Part shown: one piece after another, positions 26,330-38,565 of the stretch
How positions within the stretch are numbered: position 1 is the first letter of the stretch
Layout: each line of letters begins with the position of its first letter
Assembly: GCA_964036045.1 (NCBI GenBank)
Contig: OZ038383.1
Coordinates: forward strand, 110,209,188-110,273,187
Source: Eutreptiella sp. 'Long Island Sound 2002'
Taxonomy: Eukaryota; Euglenozoa; Euglenophyceae; Eutreptiales; Eutreptiaceae
Reading direction: 5' to 3'
DNA: 64,000 bases
Program-made: the position numbers and the translations under genes
Notes under the pieces: generated by a model
Seen by the model: only the letters and a program-made list of their open reading frames with translations
The model's database searches: none
Told to the model about the DNA's origin: nothing

Positions 26330-28538
26330 GACGACAAAGCAATGCAGCGCCCGACAACAAAGCAATGCAGAGCCCGACGACAAAGCAATACAGCGCCCGA
26401 CGACAAAGCAATGCAGCGCCCGACAGCAAGGCAATGCAGAGCCCGATGACAAAGGAATGCAGCGCCCGACGACAGAGCAATGCAGCACCCGACGATAAAG
26501 CAATGCAGCGCCCGATGGCAAAGCAATGCAGTGCCCGACGACAAAGCAATGCAGAGCCCGACGACAAAGCAATGCAGCCCCCGACGACAAAGCAATGCAG
26601 CGCCCGACGACAAAGCAATGCAGAGCCCGACGGCAAAGCAATGCAGAGCCCGACGACAAAGCAATGCAGCGCCCGACGACAAAGCAATGCAGCGCCCGAC
26701 GACAAAGCAATGCAGCGCCCGACGACAAAGCAATGCAGCGCCCGACGACAAAGCAATGCAGCGCCCGACGGCAAAGCAATGCAGAGCCCGACGACAAAAC
26801 AATGCAGCGCCGAACGACAAAGCAATGCGGCGCCCGACGGCAAAGTAATGCAGAGCCCAACGACAAAGCAATGCAGCGCCCGACGCCAAAGCAACGCAGC
26901 GCCCGACGGCAAAGCAATGCAGAGCCCGACGACAAAGCAATGCAGCGCCCGACGACAAAGCAATGCAGCGCCCGACGGCAAAGCAATGCAGAGCCCGACG
27001 ACAAAGCAATGCAGCGCCCGACGACAAAGCAATGCAGCGCCCGACGACAAAGCAATGCAGCGCCTGACGGCAAAGCAATGCAGAGCCCGACGACAAAGCA
27101 ATGCAGCGCCCGACGACAAAGCAATGCAGCGCCCGACGGCAAAGCAATGCAGAGCCCGACGGCAAAGCAATGCAGCGCCCGACGACAAAGCAATGCAGCG
27201 CTCGATGGCAAAGCAATGCAGAGCCGGAAGGCAAAGCAATGCAGCGCCTGACGACAAAGCAATGCAGCGCCCGACAACAAAGCAATGCAGCGCCCGGCGA
27301 CAAAGCAATGCAGCGCCGAACGACAAAGGAATGCAGCGCCCGACAGCAAAGCAATGCAGGGCCCGACGACAAAGCAATGCAGAGCCCGACGACAAAGCAA
27401 TGCAGCCCCCGACGACAAAGCAATGCAGCGCCGGACGACAAAGCAATGCAGCGCCCGACAACAAAGCAATGCAGAGCCCGACGACAAAGCAATACAGCGC
27501 CCGACGACAAAGCAATGCAGCGCCCGACAGCAAGGCAATGCAGAGCCCGATGACAAAGGAATGCAGCGCCCGACGACAGAGCAATGCAGCACCCGACGAT
27601 AAAGCAATGCAGCGCCCGATGGCAAAGCAATGCAGTGCCCGACGACAAAGCAATGCAGAGCCCGACGACAAAGCAATGCAGCCCCCGACGACAAAGCAAT
27701 GCAGCGCCCGACGACAAAGCAATGCAGAGCCCGACGGCAAAGCAATGCAGAGCCCGACGACAAAGCAATGCAGCGCCCGACGACAAAGCAATGCAGCGCC
27801 CGACGACAAAGCAATGCAGCGCCCGACGACAAAGCAATGCAGCGCCCGACGACAAAGCAATGCAGCGCCCGACGGCAAAGCAATGCAGAGCCCGACGACA
27901 AAACAATGCAGCGCCGAACGACAAAGCAATGCGGCGCCCGACGGCAAAGTAATGCAGAGCCCAACGACAAAGCAATGCAGCGCCCGACGCCAAAGCAACG
28001 CAGCGCCCGACGGCAAAGCAATGCAGAGCCCGACGACAAAGCAATGCAGCGCCCGACGACAAAGCAATGCAGCGCCCGACGGCAAAGCAATGCAGAGCCC
28101 GACGACAAAGCAATGCAGCGCCCGACGACAAAGCAATGCAGCGCCCGACGACAAAGCAATGCAGCGCCTGACGGCAAAGCAATGCAGAGCCCGACGACAA
28201 AGCAATGCAGCGCCCGACGACAAAGCAATGCAGCGCCCGACGGCAAAGCAATGCAGAGCCCGACGGCAAAGCAATGCAGCGCCCGACGACAAAGCAATGC
28301 AGCGCTCGATGGCAAAGCAATGCAGAGCCGGAAGGCAAAGCAATGCAGCGCCTGACGACAAAGCAATGCAGCGCCCGACAACAAAGCAATGCAGCGCCCG
28401 GCGACAAAGCAATGCAGCGCCGAACGACAAAGGAATGCAGCGCCCGACGGCAAAGCAATGCAGGGCCCGACGACAAAGCAATGCAGAGCCCGACGACAAA
28501 GCAATGCAGCGCCCGACGACAAAGCAATGCAGAGCCCG
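26330..28538. repeat. 1,104-bp segmental duplication (48 units)
   Basis: Rare variants recur exactly 48 units later: CAAAGCAATACAGCGC at 26381 and 27485, and GAGCCGGAAGGCAAAG at 27221 and 28325. The stretches 26480-26848 and 27584-27952 read identically. It is the cleanest and probably most recent block duplication in the array. Confidence 0.85.
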
Positions 28539-31500
28539 ACGACAAAGCAATGCAGCGCCCGACGACAAAGCAATGCAGCGCCCGACGACAAAGCAATGCA
28601 GCCCCCGACGACAAAGCAATGCAGCCCCCGACGACAAAGCAATGCAGCGCCCGACAGCAAAGCAATGCAGAGCCCGACGACAAAACAATGCAGCGCCCGA
28701 CGACAAAGCAATGCAGCGCCCGACAACAAAGCAATGCAGAGCCCGACGACAAAGCAATGCAGCGCCCGACGACAAAGCAATGCAGCGCCCGACAGCAAAG
28801 CAATGCAGAGCCCGACGACAAAGGAATGCAGCGCCCGACGACAAAGCAATGCAGCACCCGACGACAAAGCAATGCAGCGCCTGACGGCAACGCAATGCAG
28901 GGCCCGACGACAAAGCAATGCAGAGCCCGGCGACAAAGCAATGCAGCCCCCGACGACAAAGCAATGCAGCGCCCGACGACAAAGCAATGCAGCGCCCGAC
29001 AGCAAAGCAATGCAGATCCCGACGACAAAGCAATGCAGCGCCCGACGACAAAGCAATGCAGCGCCCGACGGCAAAGCAATGTAGGGCCCGACGACAAAGC
29101 AATGCAGAGCCCGACGACAAAGCAATGCAGCCCCCGACGACAAAGCAATGCAGCGCCCGACGACAAAGCAATGCAGCGCCCGACGGCAAAGCAATGGAGC
29201 GCCCGACGACAAAGCAATGCAGCGCCCGACGACAAAGCAATGCAGCGCCCGACGACAAAGCAATGCAGCGCCCGACGACAAAGCAATGCAGCGCCCGACG
29301 GCAAAGCAATGCAGAGCCCGACGACAAAACAATGCAGCGCCCGACGACAAAGCAATGCAGCGCCCGACGGCAAAGCAATGCAGAGCCCAACGACAAAGCA
29401 ATGCAGCGCCCGACGACAAAGCAACGCAGCGCCCGACGGCAAAGCAATGCAGAGCCCGACGACAAAGCAATGCAGCGCCCGACGAGAAAGCAATGCAGCG
29501 CCCGACGGCAAAGCAATGCAGAGCCCGACGACAAAGCAATGCAGCGCCCGACGACAAAGCAATGCAGCGCCTGACGACAAAGCAATGCAGCGCCTGACGG
29601 CAAAGCAATGCAGAGCCCGACGACAAAGCAATGCAGCGCCCGACGACAAAGCAATGCAGCGCCCGACGGCAAAGCAATGCAGAGCCCGACGACAAAGCAA
29701 TGCAGCGCCCGACAACAAAGCAATGCAGCGCCCGATGGCAAAGCAATGCAGAGCCTGACGACAAAGCAATGCAGCGCCTGACGACAAAGCAATGCAGCGC
29801 CCGACGACAAAGCAATGCAGCGCCCGACGACAAAGCAATGCAGCGCTCGTGGGCAAAGCAATGCAGAGCCCGACGACAAAGCATTGCAGCGCCCGACGAC
29901 AAAGCATTGCAGCGCCCGACGACAAAACAATGCAGCGCCCGACGACAAAGCATTGCAGCGCCCGACGGCAAAGCAATGCAGAGCCCGACGACAAAGCAAT
30001 GGAGCGCCCGACGACAAAGCAATGCAGCCCCCGACGACAAAGAAATGCAGAGCTCGACGACAAAGCAATGCAGCGCCCGACGACAAAGCAATGCAGCGCT
30101 CGACGACAAAGCAATGCAGCGCCCGACGACAAAGCAATGCAGCGCCCGACGGCAAAGCAATGCAGAGCCCGACGACAAAGCAATGCAGCGCCCGACGACA
30201 AAGCAATGCAGCGCCCGATGGCAAAGCAATGCAGAGCCCGACGACAAAGCAATGCAGCGCCTGAGGACAAAGCAATGCAGCGCCCGACGACAAAGCAATG
30301 CAGCGCCCGACGACAAAGCAATGCAGCGCCCGTAGGCAAAGCAATGCAGAGCCCGACGACAGAGCAATGCAGAGCCCGACGACAAAGCAATGCAGCGCCC
30401 GACGACAAAGCAATGCAGAGCCCGACGACAAGGCAATGCAGCACCCGACGGCAAAGCAATGCAGAGCCAGACTACAAAGCAATGCAGCCCCCGACGACAA
30501 AGCAATGCAGTGACCGACGGCAAAGCAATGCAGAGCCCGACGACAAAGCAATGCAGCGCTCGATGACAAAGCAATGCAGCGCGCGACGACAAAGCAATGC
30601 AGCGCTCGACGACAAAGCAATGCAAAGCCCGACGACAAAGCAATGCAGCGCCCGACGGCAAAGCAATGCAGCGCCCGACGGCAAAGCAATGCAGCGCCCG
30701 ACGACAAAGCAATGCAGTGCCCGACGGCAAAGCAATGCAGAGCCGGGCGACAAAGCAATGCAGCGCCCGACGGCAAAGCAATGCAGAGCCAGACGACAAA
30801 GCAATGCAGCGCCCGACGACAAAGCAATGCAGTGACCGACGGCAAAGCAATGCAGAGCCCGACGACAAAGCAATGCAGCGCTCGATGACAAAGCAATGCA
30901 GCGCGCGACGACAAAGCAATGCAGCGCTCGACGACAAAGCAATGCAAAGCCCGACGACAAAGCAATGCAGCGCCCGACGGCAAAGCAATGCAGCGCCCGA
31001 CGGCAAAGCAATGCAGCGCCCGACGACAAAGCAATGCAGTGCCCGACGGCAAAGCAATGCAGAGCCGGGCGACAAAGCAATGCAGCGCTCGACGACAAAG
31101 CAATGCAGCGCCCGACGGCAAAGCAATGCAGAGCCCGACGGCAAAGCAATGCAAAGCCCGACGACAAAGCAATGCAGCGCCCGACGGCAAAGCAATGCAG
31201 CGCCCGACGGCAAAGCAATGCAGCGCCCGACGACAAAGCAAGGCAGCGCCCGACGGCAAAGCAATGCAGAGATCGACGAAAAAGCAATGCAGCGCCCGGT
31301 GACAAAGCAATGCAGCGCCCGACAGCAAAGCAATGCAGAGCCCGACGACAAAGCAATGCAGCGCCCGACGACAAAGCAATGCAGCGCCCGACGGCAAAGC
31401 AATGCGGCGCCCGACGACAAAGCAATGCAGCGCCCGACGACAAAGCAATGCAGCGCCCGACAACAAAGCAATGCAGCGCCCGACGGCAAAGCAATGCAGA

Positions 31501-34500
31501 GCCCGACGACAAAGCAATGCAGCGCCCGACGACAAAGCAATGCAGCGCCCGACGGCAAAGCAATGCAGAGCCCGACGCCAAAGCAGTGCAGCGCCTGACG
31601 ACAAAGCAATGCAGCGCCCGACGGCAAAGCAATGCAGAGCCCGACGACAAAGCAATGCAGAGCCCGAGGACAAAGCAATGCAGCGCCCAACGGCAAAGCA
31701 ATGCAGAGCCCGACGGCAAAGCAATGCAAAGCCTGACGACAAAGCAATGCAGCGCCCGACGGCAATGCAATGCAGAGCTAGACAGCAAAGCAATGCAAAG
31801 CCCGACGACAAACCAATGCAGCGCCCGACGGCAAAGCAATGCAGCGCCCGACGGCAAAGCAATGCAAAGCCCGACGGCAAAGCAATGCAGAGCTGCACGG
31901 CAAAGCAATGCAGAGCCCGACGGCAAAGCAATGCACAGCCCGACGACAAGGCAATGCAGCGCCTGACGACAAAGCAATGCAGCGCCCGGCGACAAAGCAA
32001 TGCAGCGCCCGACGGCAAAGCAATGCAGCGCCCGACGACAAAGCAATGCAGCGCCTGACGGCAAAGCAATGCAGAGCCCGACGACAAAGCAATGCAGCGC
32101 CCGACGACAAAGCAGTGCAGCGCCCGACGGCAAAGCAATGCGGCGCCCGACGACAAAGCAATGCAGCGCCCGACGACAAAGCAATGCAGCGCCCGACGGC
32201 AAAGCAATGCAGAGCCCGACGACAAAGCAATGCAGCGCCCGACGACAAAGCAATGCAGCGCCTGACGGCAAAGCAATGCAGAGCCCGACGACAAAGCAAT
32301 GCAGCGCCTGACGACAAAGCAATGCAGCACCCGACGGCAAAGCAATGCAGAGCCCGACGACAAAGCAATGCAGCGCCCGACGACAAAGCAATGCAGCGCC
32401 CGACGGCAAAGCAATGCAGAGCCCGACGACAAAGCAGTGCAGCGCCCGACGACAAACCAATGCAGCGCCCGACGGCAAAGCAATGCAGAGCCCGACGACA
32501 AAGCAATGCAGCGCCCGACGACAAAGCAATGCAGAGCCCGACGACAAAGCAATGCAGCGCCCGACGGCAAAGCATTGCAGAGCCCGACGACAAAGCAGTG
32601 CAGCGCCCGACGACAAAGCAATGCAGCGCCCGACGGCAAAGCAATGCAGAGCCCGACGACAACGCAATGCAGCGCCCGACGACAGAGCAATGCAGCGCCC
32701 GACAGCAAAGCAATGCAGAGCCCGACGACAAAGCAATGCAGCGCCCGACGACAAAGCAATGCAGCGCCCGACGACAAAGCAATGCAGCGCCCGACCACAA
32801 AGCAATGCAGAGCCCGACGACAAAGCAATGCAGCGCCCGACGACAAAGCAATGCAGCGCCCGACGGCAAAGCAATGCAGAGCCCGACGACAAAGCAATGC
32901 AGCGCCCGACGACAAAGCAATGCAGCGCCCGACGGCAAAGCGATGCAGAGTCCGACGACAAAGCAATGCAGCGCCCGACGACAAAGCAATGCAGCGCCCG
33001 ACAACAAAGCAATGCAGCGCCTGACGACAAAGCAATGCAGCGCCCGACAGCAAAGCAATGCAGAGGCCGACGACAAAGGAATGCAGCGCCCGACGACAAA
33101 GCAATGCAGCGCCCGACAACAAAGCAATGCAGAGCCCGACGACAAAGCAATGCAGCGCCCGACGACAAAGCAATGCAGCGCCCGACAGCAAAGCAATGCA
33201 GAGGCCGACGACAAAGGAATGCAGCGCCCGACGACAAAGCAATGCAGCGCCCGACGACAAAGCAATGCAGCGCCCGACGGCAAAGCAATGCAGGGCCCGA
33301 CGACAAAGCAATGCAGAGCCCGACGACAAAGCAATGCAGCCCCCGACAACAAAGCAATGCAGCGCCCGACGACAAAGCAATGCAGCGCCCGACAGCAAAG
33401 CAATGCAGAGCCTGACGAGAAAGCAATGCAGCGCCGGACGACAAAGCAATGCAGCGCCCGACGACAAAGCAATGCAGCACCCGACGACAAAGCAATGCAG
33501 CGCCCGACGACAAAGCAATGCAGCGCCCGACGACAAAGCAATGCAGAGTCTGACGACAAAGCAATGCAGCGCCCGACGACAAAGCAATGCAGCGCCCGAC
33601 GACAAAGCAATGCAGCGCCCGACGGCAAAGCAATGCAGCGCCCGACGGCAAAGCAATGCAGAGCCCAACGACAAAGCAATCCAGCGCCCGACGACAAAGC
33701 AATGCAGCGCCCGACGGCAAAGCAATGCAGAGCCCGACGACAAAGCAATGCAGCGCCCGACGACAAAGCAATGCAGCGCCCGACAACAAAGCAATGCAGC
33801 GCCCGACGACAAAGCAATGCAGCGCCCGACAGCAAAGCAATGCAGAGGCCGACGACAAAGGAATGCAGCGCCCGACGACAAAGCAATGCAGCGCCCGACA
33901 ACAAAGCAATGCAGAGCCCGACGACAAAGCAATGCAGCGCCCGACGACAAAGCAATGCAGCGCCCGACAGCAAAGCAATGCAGAGGCCGACGACAAAGGA
34001 ATGCAGCGCCCGACGACAAAGCAATGCAGCGCCCGACGACAAACCAATGCAGCGCCCGACGGCAAAGCAATGCAGGGCCCGACGACAAAGCAATGCAGAG
34101 CCCGACGACAAAGCAATGCAGCGCCTGACGACAAAGCAATGCAGCGCCTGACGACAAAGCAATGCAGCGCCCGACGGCAAAGCAATGCAGAGCCTGACGA
34201 CAAAGCAATGCAGCGCCCGATGACAAAGCAATGCAGCGCCCGACGACAAAGCAATGCAGCGCCCGACGACAAAGCAATGCAGCGCCCGACGACAAAGCAA
34301 TGCAGCGCCCGACGACAAAGCAATGCAGAGTCCGACGACAAAGCAATGCAGCGCCCGACGACAAAGCAATGCAGCGCCCGACGACAAAGCAATGCAGCGC
34401 CCGACGGCAAATCAATGCAGCGCCCGACGGCAAAGCAATGCAGAGCCCAACGACAAAGCAATCCAGCGCTCGACGACAAAGCAATGCAGCGCCCGACGGC

Positions 34501-36666
34501 AAAGCAATGCAGAGCCCGACGACAAAGCAATGCAGCGCCCAACGACAAAGCAACGCAGCGCCCGACGGCAAAGCAATGCAGCGCCCGACGACAAAGCAAT
34601 GCAGCGCCCGACGACAAAGCAATGCAGCGCCTGACGGCAAAGCAATGCAGAGCCCGACGACAAAGCAATGCAGCGCCTGACGACAAAGCAATGCAGCGCC
34701 CGACGGCAAAGCAATGCAGAGCCCGACGACAAAGCAATGCAGCGCCTGACGACAAAGCAATGCAGCGCCCGACGACAAAGCAATGCAGCGCCCGACGACA
34801 AAGCAATGCAGCGCCCGACGGCAAAGCAATGCAGAGCCCGACGACAAAGCAATGCAGCGCCTGACGACAAAGCAATGCAGCACCCGACGGCAAAGCAATG
34901 CAGAGCCCGACGACAAAGCAATGCAGCGCCCGACGACAAAGCAATGCAGCGCCCGACGGCAAAGCAATGCAGAGCCCGACGACAAAGCAGTGCCGCACCC
35001 GACGACAAACCAATGCAGCGCCCGACGGCAAAGCAATGCAGAGCCCGACGACAAAGAAATGCAGCGCCCGACAACAGAGCAATACAGCGCCCGACAGCAA
35101 AGCAATGCAGAGGCCGACGACAAAGCAATGCAGCGCCCGACGACAAAGCAATGCAGAGCCCGACGACAAAGCAATGCAGCGCCCGACGACAAAGCAATGC
35201 AGAGCCCGACGACAAAGCAATGCAGCGCCCGACGGCAAAGCAATGCAGAGCCCGACGACAAAGCAGTGCAGCGCCCGACGACAAAGCAATGCAGCGCCCG
35301 ACAGCAAAGCAATGCAGAGCCCGACGACAAAGAAATGCAGCGCCCGACAACAGAGCAATGCAGCGCCCGACGGCAAAGCAATGCAGAGCCCGACGACAAA
35401 GCAATGCAGCGCCCGACGACAAAGCAATGCAGCGCCCGACGGCAAAGCAATGCAGAGCCCGACGACAAAGCAATGCAGCGCCCGACGACAAAGCAATGCA
35501 GAGCCCGACGACAAAGCAATGCAGCGCCCGACGACAAAGCAATGCAGCGCCCGACGGCAAAGCAATGCAGAGCCCGACGACAAAGCAATGCAGCGCCCGA
35601 CGACAAAGCAATGCAGCGCCCGACGGCAAAGCAATGCAGAGTCTGACGACAAAGCAATGCAGCGCCCGACGACAAAGCAATGCAGCGCCCGACAACAAAG
35701 CAATGCAGAGCCCGACGACAAAGCAATGCAGCGCCCGACGACAAAGCAATGCAGCGCCCGACAGCAAAGCAATGCAGAGCCCGACGACAAAGGAATGCAG
35801 CGCCCGACGACAAAGCAATGCAGCGCCCGACGACAAAGCAATGCAGCGCCCGACGGCAAAGCAATGCAGGGCCCGACGACAAAGCAATGCAGAGCCCGAC
35901 GACGAAGCAATGCAGCCCCCGACAACAAAGCAATGCAGCGCCTGACGACAAAGCGATGCAGCGCCCGACGACAAAGCAATGCAGCGCCCGACGACAAAGC
36001 AATGCAGCGCCCGACGACAAAGCAATGCAGCGCCCGACGACAAAGCAATGCAGCGCCCGACGACAAAGCAACGCAGAGTCCGACGACAAAGCAATGCAGC
36101 GCCCGACGACAAAGCAATGCAGCGCCCGACGACAAAGCAATGCAGCGCCCGACGGCAAAGCAATGCAGAGCCCAACGACAAAGCAATCCAGCGCCCGACG
36201 ACAAAGCAATGCAGCGCCCGACGGCAAAGCAATGCAGAGCCCGACGACAAAGCAATGCAGCGCCCAACGACAAAGCAACGCAGCGCCCGACGGCAAAGCA
36301 ATGCAGCGCCCGACGACAAAGCAATGCAGCGCCCGACGACAAAGCAATGCAGCGCCTGACGGCAAAGCAATGCAGAGCCCGACGACAAAGCAATGCAGCG
36401 CCCGACGACAAAGCAATGCAGCGCCCGACGGCAAAGCAATGCAGAGCCCGACGACAAAGCAATGCAGCGCCTGACGACAAAGCAATGCAGCGCCCGACGG
36501 CAAAGCAATGCAGAGCCCGATGACAAAGCAATGCAGCGCCCGACGACAAAGCAATGCAGCGCCCGACGGCAAAGCAATGCAGAGCCCGACGACAAAGCAA
36601 TGCAGCGCCTGACGACAAAGCAATGCAGCACCCGACGGCAAAGCAATGCAGAGCCCGACGACAAAG

Positions 36667-36689
36667 GTTTGAGGTTTGAGGTTTGATTT
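36667..36689 (-). repeat. Short terminal repeat (TTTGAGG / CCTCAAA), three copies
   Basis: The block opens with GTTTGAG, GTTTGAG, GTTTGAT directly against the satellite. On the minus strand this is a 3' end of the form AAAATCAAACC followed by TCAAACC repeats. Short tandem tails of this sort are common at 3' ends of non-LTR retroposons and SINEs; that reading is inference. Confidence 0.6.
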
Positions 36690-36723
36690 TGCGGGTACTA
36701 GACGCTTTTCGGCCCCGGGGGGC

Positions 36724-36742
36724 CACCTGGTCGGGCCAGGTG
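36724..36742. other. Small perfect hairpin
   Basis: CACCTGG (36724-36730), loop TCGGG, CCAGGTG (36736-36742). A 7-bp GC-rich stem about 57 bp from the edge of the GC-rich block. It could be an RNA structure near the 3' end of the putative minus-strand element. No T-run follows, so it is not a pol III-type terminator. Confidence 0.4.
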
Positions 36743-37943
36743 ATATCCTCCCCACCGGGTCCTAGTGGGGGGCCCTCCAAGACGCACCTCCTGCCTGGTG
36801 GCGGAGTCCCCCGGGTTCACAGAGCACGGAGCCCCGTCCTTCCCCGGCGTCCCCGTTTCGCCACTCCCCGGTCAGTGCATCAATTCGCAGCCGTGGCCGC
36901 GGGCGCTTACCCACTGCGTCGCCCCCCTAATTCGTGGTCGCCCGGGGCACCGGCGCCGCCGGGCCCGTGCTACTGGCTTGTCGCCAGTGGGACCTCCTTG
37001 GGCTGGCGCGGAGGCTGCCTAGCCTAGGGGTTGGGGCGTGGCGCTGTGCGCCACTACTGCCTTGGCGGGTGCAGTGTCCCGTCTGTGTGTGCGCGGCGCT
37101 CGCGGCCGGTTCGGGGGGGTTCGGGCCGGTACCTGGTGTTGTGTCTCCCCTTCTTCCCCCTTCCCGCCCCGCGTATCCCGCGTTGCGTGTGGCGGGCCGT
37201 CCCGTCCGGGTGTCCCTTATCCTCGCTCGCTGGTACGCCATTCCATGTGGTCTGTGCGTTCCGCGCGCTCGGTCCGGTTGCCCTTCTGGTGGTCCCCGCG
37301 TGTCCTTTTTGTGTGTGTGCGCTCGCGCTCTCGCGGTGTCCGCTCCCCGCTGGGTGGTGTGGCGCGCGCATCTCGCGTGGTCCCGGCACTGGGCGCTGGT
37401 AGGGCCGTTCCATGTGGTCCGTGCCCCTCCGCGTGTCCTGCCCCGGTCCCGTGCTCCGTCTGGCGTGCTTGGGGGGGGGCGGTCCGGTCCCGGTTCCCCC
37501 CTACTTGGCTTGGGGTTGCGGGGGCGGCGGCTGGGCGTCCCCGGGGGGGTGCCTTCGTCCGTTGCGTGGGGCGTTCTGGGTCTTGCGTTCCTCTTCCCTC
37601 TTCTGCCCGTCCACTAGGTGGGCTGTCGGGGTCTGCGTTGCGGGCGTGCGGTTGTGGGGGCCCCGCTCTGTTCTTGCGGGGGGGAGAGAGGTGTCGTCTT
37701 GGTGTCCAGGCGCCGGCCCGCCGGATTCTCATGACGAGCCTGAGGCGCACGGCGCTTCGCCCTGCGGGATGCGTGGGGGGGTTGGGGTGACCGTGGCTGG
37801 AGTGGTGCTCCAATGTCCCGGTTCATGGCCCAGCAGAGCAGCCCTACCGCGGGCTTACTCTTAGCACAGGGGGAGGGGGTTGCGGGCGCGTTTGTTCTGT
37901 GACCCGGGTGCCGGTGTATCTCTGAAGGCAGCCGCCCCGGAGG

Positions 37944-38012
37944 TAGCGCACCAGGCGCGCGCCGCGAAGGAGCTGGTTCGAACCCCGGGATCGGTGGTCT
38001 CCCACCGATCCC
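37944..38012 (+). promoter_or_regulatory. tRNA-like pol III boxes next to an 11-bp hairpin
   Basis: TAGCGCACCAGG (37944-37955) resembles an A box, and GGTTCGAACCC (37975-37985) is a near-perfect B box. Their start-to-start spacing is 31 bp, shorter than the 44 of an intact tRNA, so this is a decayed or SINE-type head. It runs straight into a perfect inverted repeat, GGGATCGGTGG (37987-37997), loop TCTC, CCACCGATCCC (38002-38012), followed by TTCGAATACC, which nearly mirrors GGTTCGAA. The T-arm-like motif is thus the outer part of a longer imperfect palindrome. Confidence 0.45.
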
Positions 38013-38238
38013 TTCGAATACCGGGCGAGGCCTCCCATCGACCTGTTTGAGTACAGGTGACGGTGCGCACTGCTGCAGGGGTGGGTGGCTCCCATGTCTT
38101 TTGTTTTTCTTGGGTGGGGGGTAAAACGAAAGAGACCTCCACCCGATCCACCGGTATCGGTGGTGGCGCGAGTTGCTGGAGGGGGGGGTGGTTCCCACGT
38201 CGCCAACTAGAGAGCTCTACGTGCAGGGATCCCAGGAG

Positions 38239-38311
38239 CACCAACGCCCGGAATCGAACCCCCGCACTGGACGATTGAAGACCGACGCTCTCACTACTGG
38301 GCCGCGGGAGT
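38239..38311 (-). pseudogene. tRNA-like sequence, degenerate (SINE-type head)
   Basis: On the minus strand CGGCCCAGTAGTGAG (A box, from 38304) and GGTTCGATTCC (B box, 38260-38250) are 44 bp apart, the canonical tRNA spacing for positions 8 and 52. The implied acceptor stem has five of seven pairs, but the T stem and anticodon stem do not pair properly. It is therefore a tRNA pseudogene or the promoter head of a tRNA-derived SINE and not a working tRNA. The + module at 37944 lies about 230 bp away in the opposite orientation. Confidence 0.55.
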
Positions 38312-38565
38312 CTCTTACGCCACTGAGGGGTGTCGTCGGCTATGAATGCAGTCCTGAGGGTGGGGCTGTGCGCTGTGAAGCGTGTTGCGCGTGCCGGGAG
38401 GCCCCAGTCCACGTGCACGGGGTCGGGACAGGGGGGGAGGGGGCTGGCTGGGGTGCGTTGGATCGCCGACTGACGTGCACAGGGGTAAGAGGCGGGCAGT
38501 AGCACCGCCGGGTCGCCGACTGACTGTAGGGCGGGGGGTCGCTCTGCCTCTTTCCGTCCCTCTGC

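Larger units (their letters stand above)
12729..36666 (+). repeat. 23-bp CpG-rich satellite array, first segment
   Basis: About 1,040 tandem copies of a 23-bp unit: CAATGCAG, then C or A, then GCCCGACG, then A or G, then CAAAG. Most units match this pattern with zero to two changes. Because 23 is not a multiple of 3 and no phase on either strand contains a stop, each strand reads as endless 23-residue repeats (MQRPTTKQ... on +, ALHCFVVG... on -). Those ORFs, some above 5,000 codons, are artefacts. The order of variant units shows nested segmental duplications. No promoter, start context or non-repeat flank suggests a gene. Confidence 0.97.

Noticed and set aside
12729-36666. CRISPR array
   Set aside because: Units are contiguous with no unique spacers, and the context is eukaryotic.
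36667-36689. Telomeric repeat (TTTGAGG)
   Set aside because: Only three copies and not a telomere repeat I know; better read as the tail of a retroposon.
21201-36755. A 5,184-codon ORF (minus) and other giant ORFs over the satellite
   Set aside because: They are stop-free reads of a 23-bp repeat; equivalent ORFs exist in the other frames and strand, with no unique domain or start context.
36934-37864. ORFs of 150-250 codons near the left of the GC-rich block
   Set aside because: Overlapping in all three + frames and on the minus strand, with Cys/Arg/Val-rich composition typical of GC-biased non-coding DNA.
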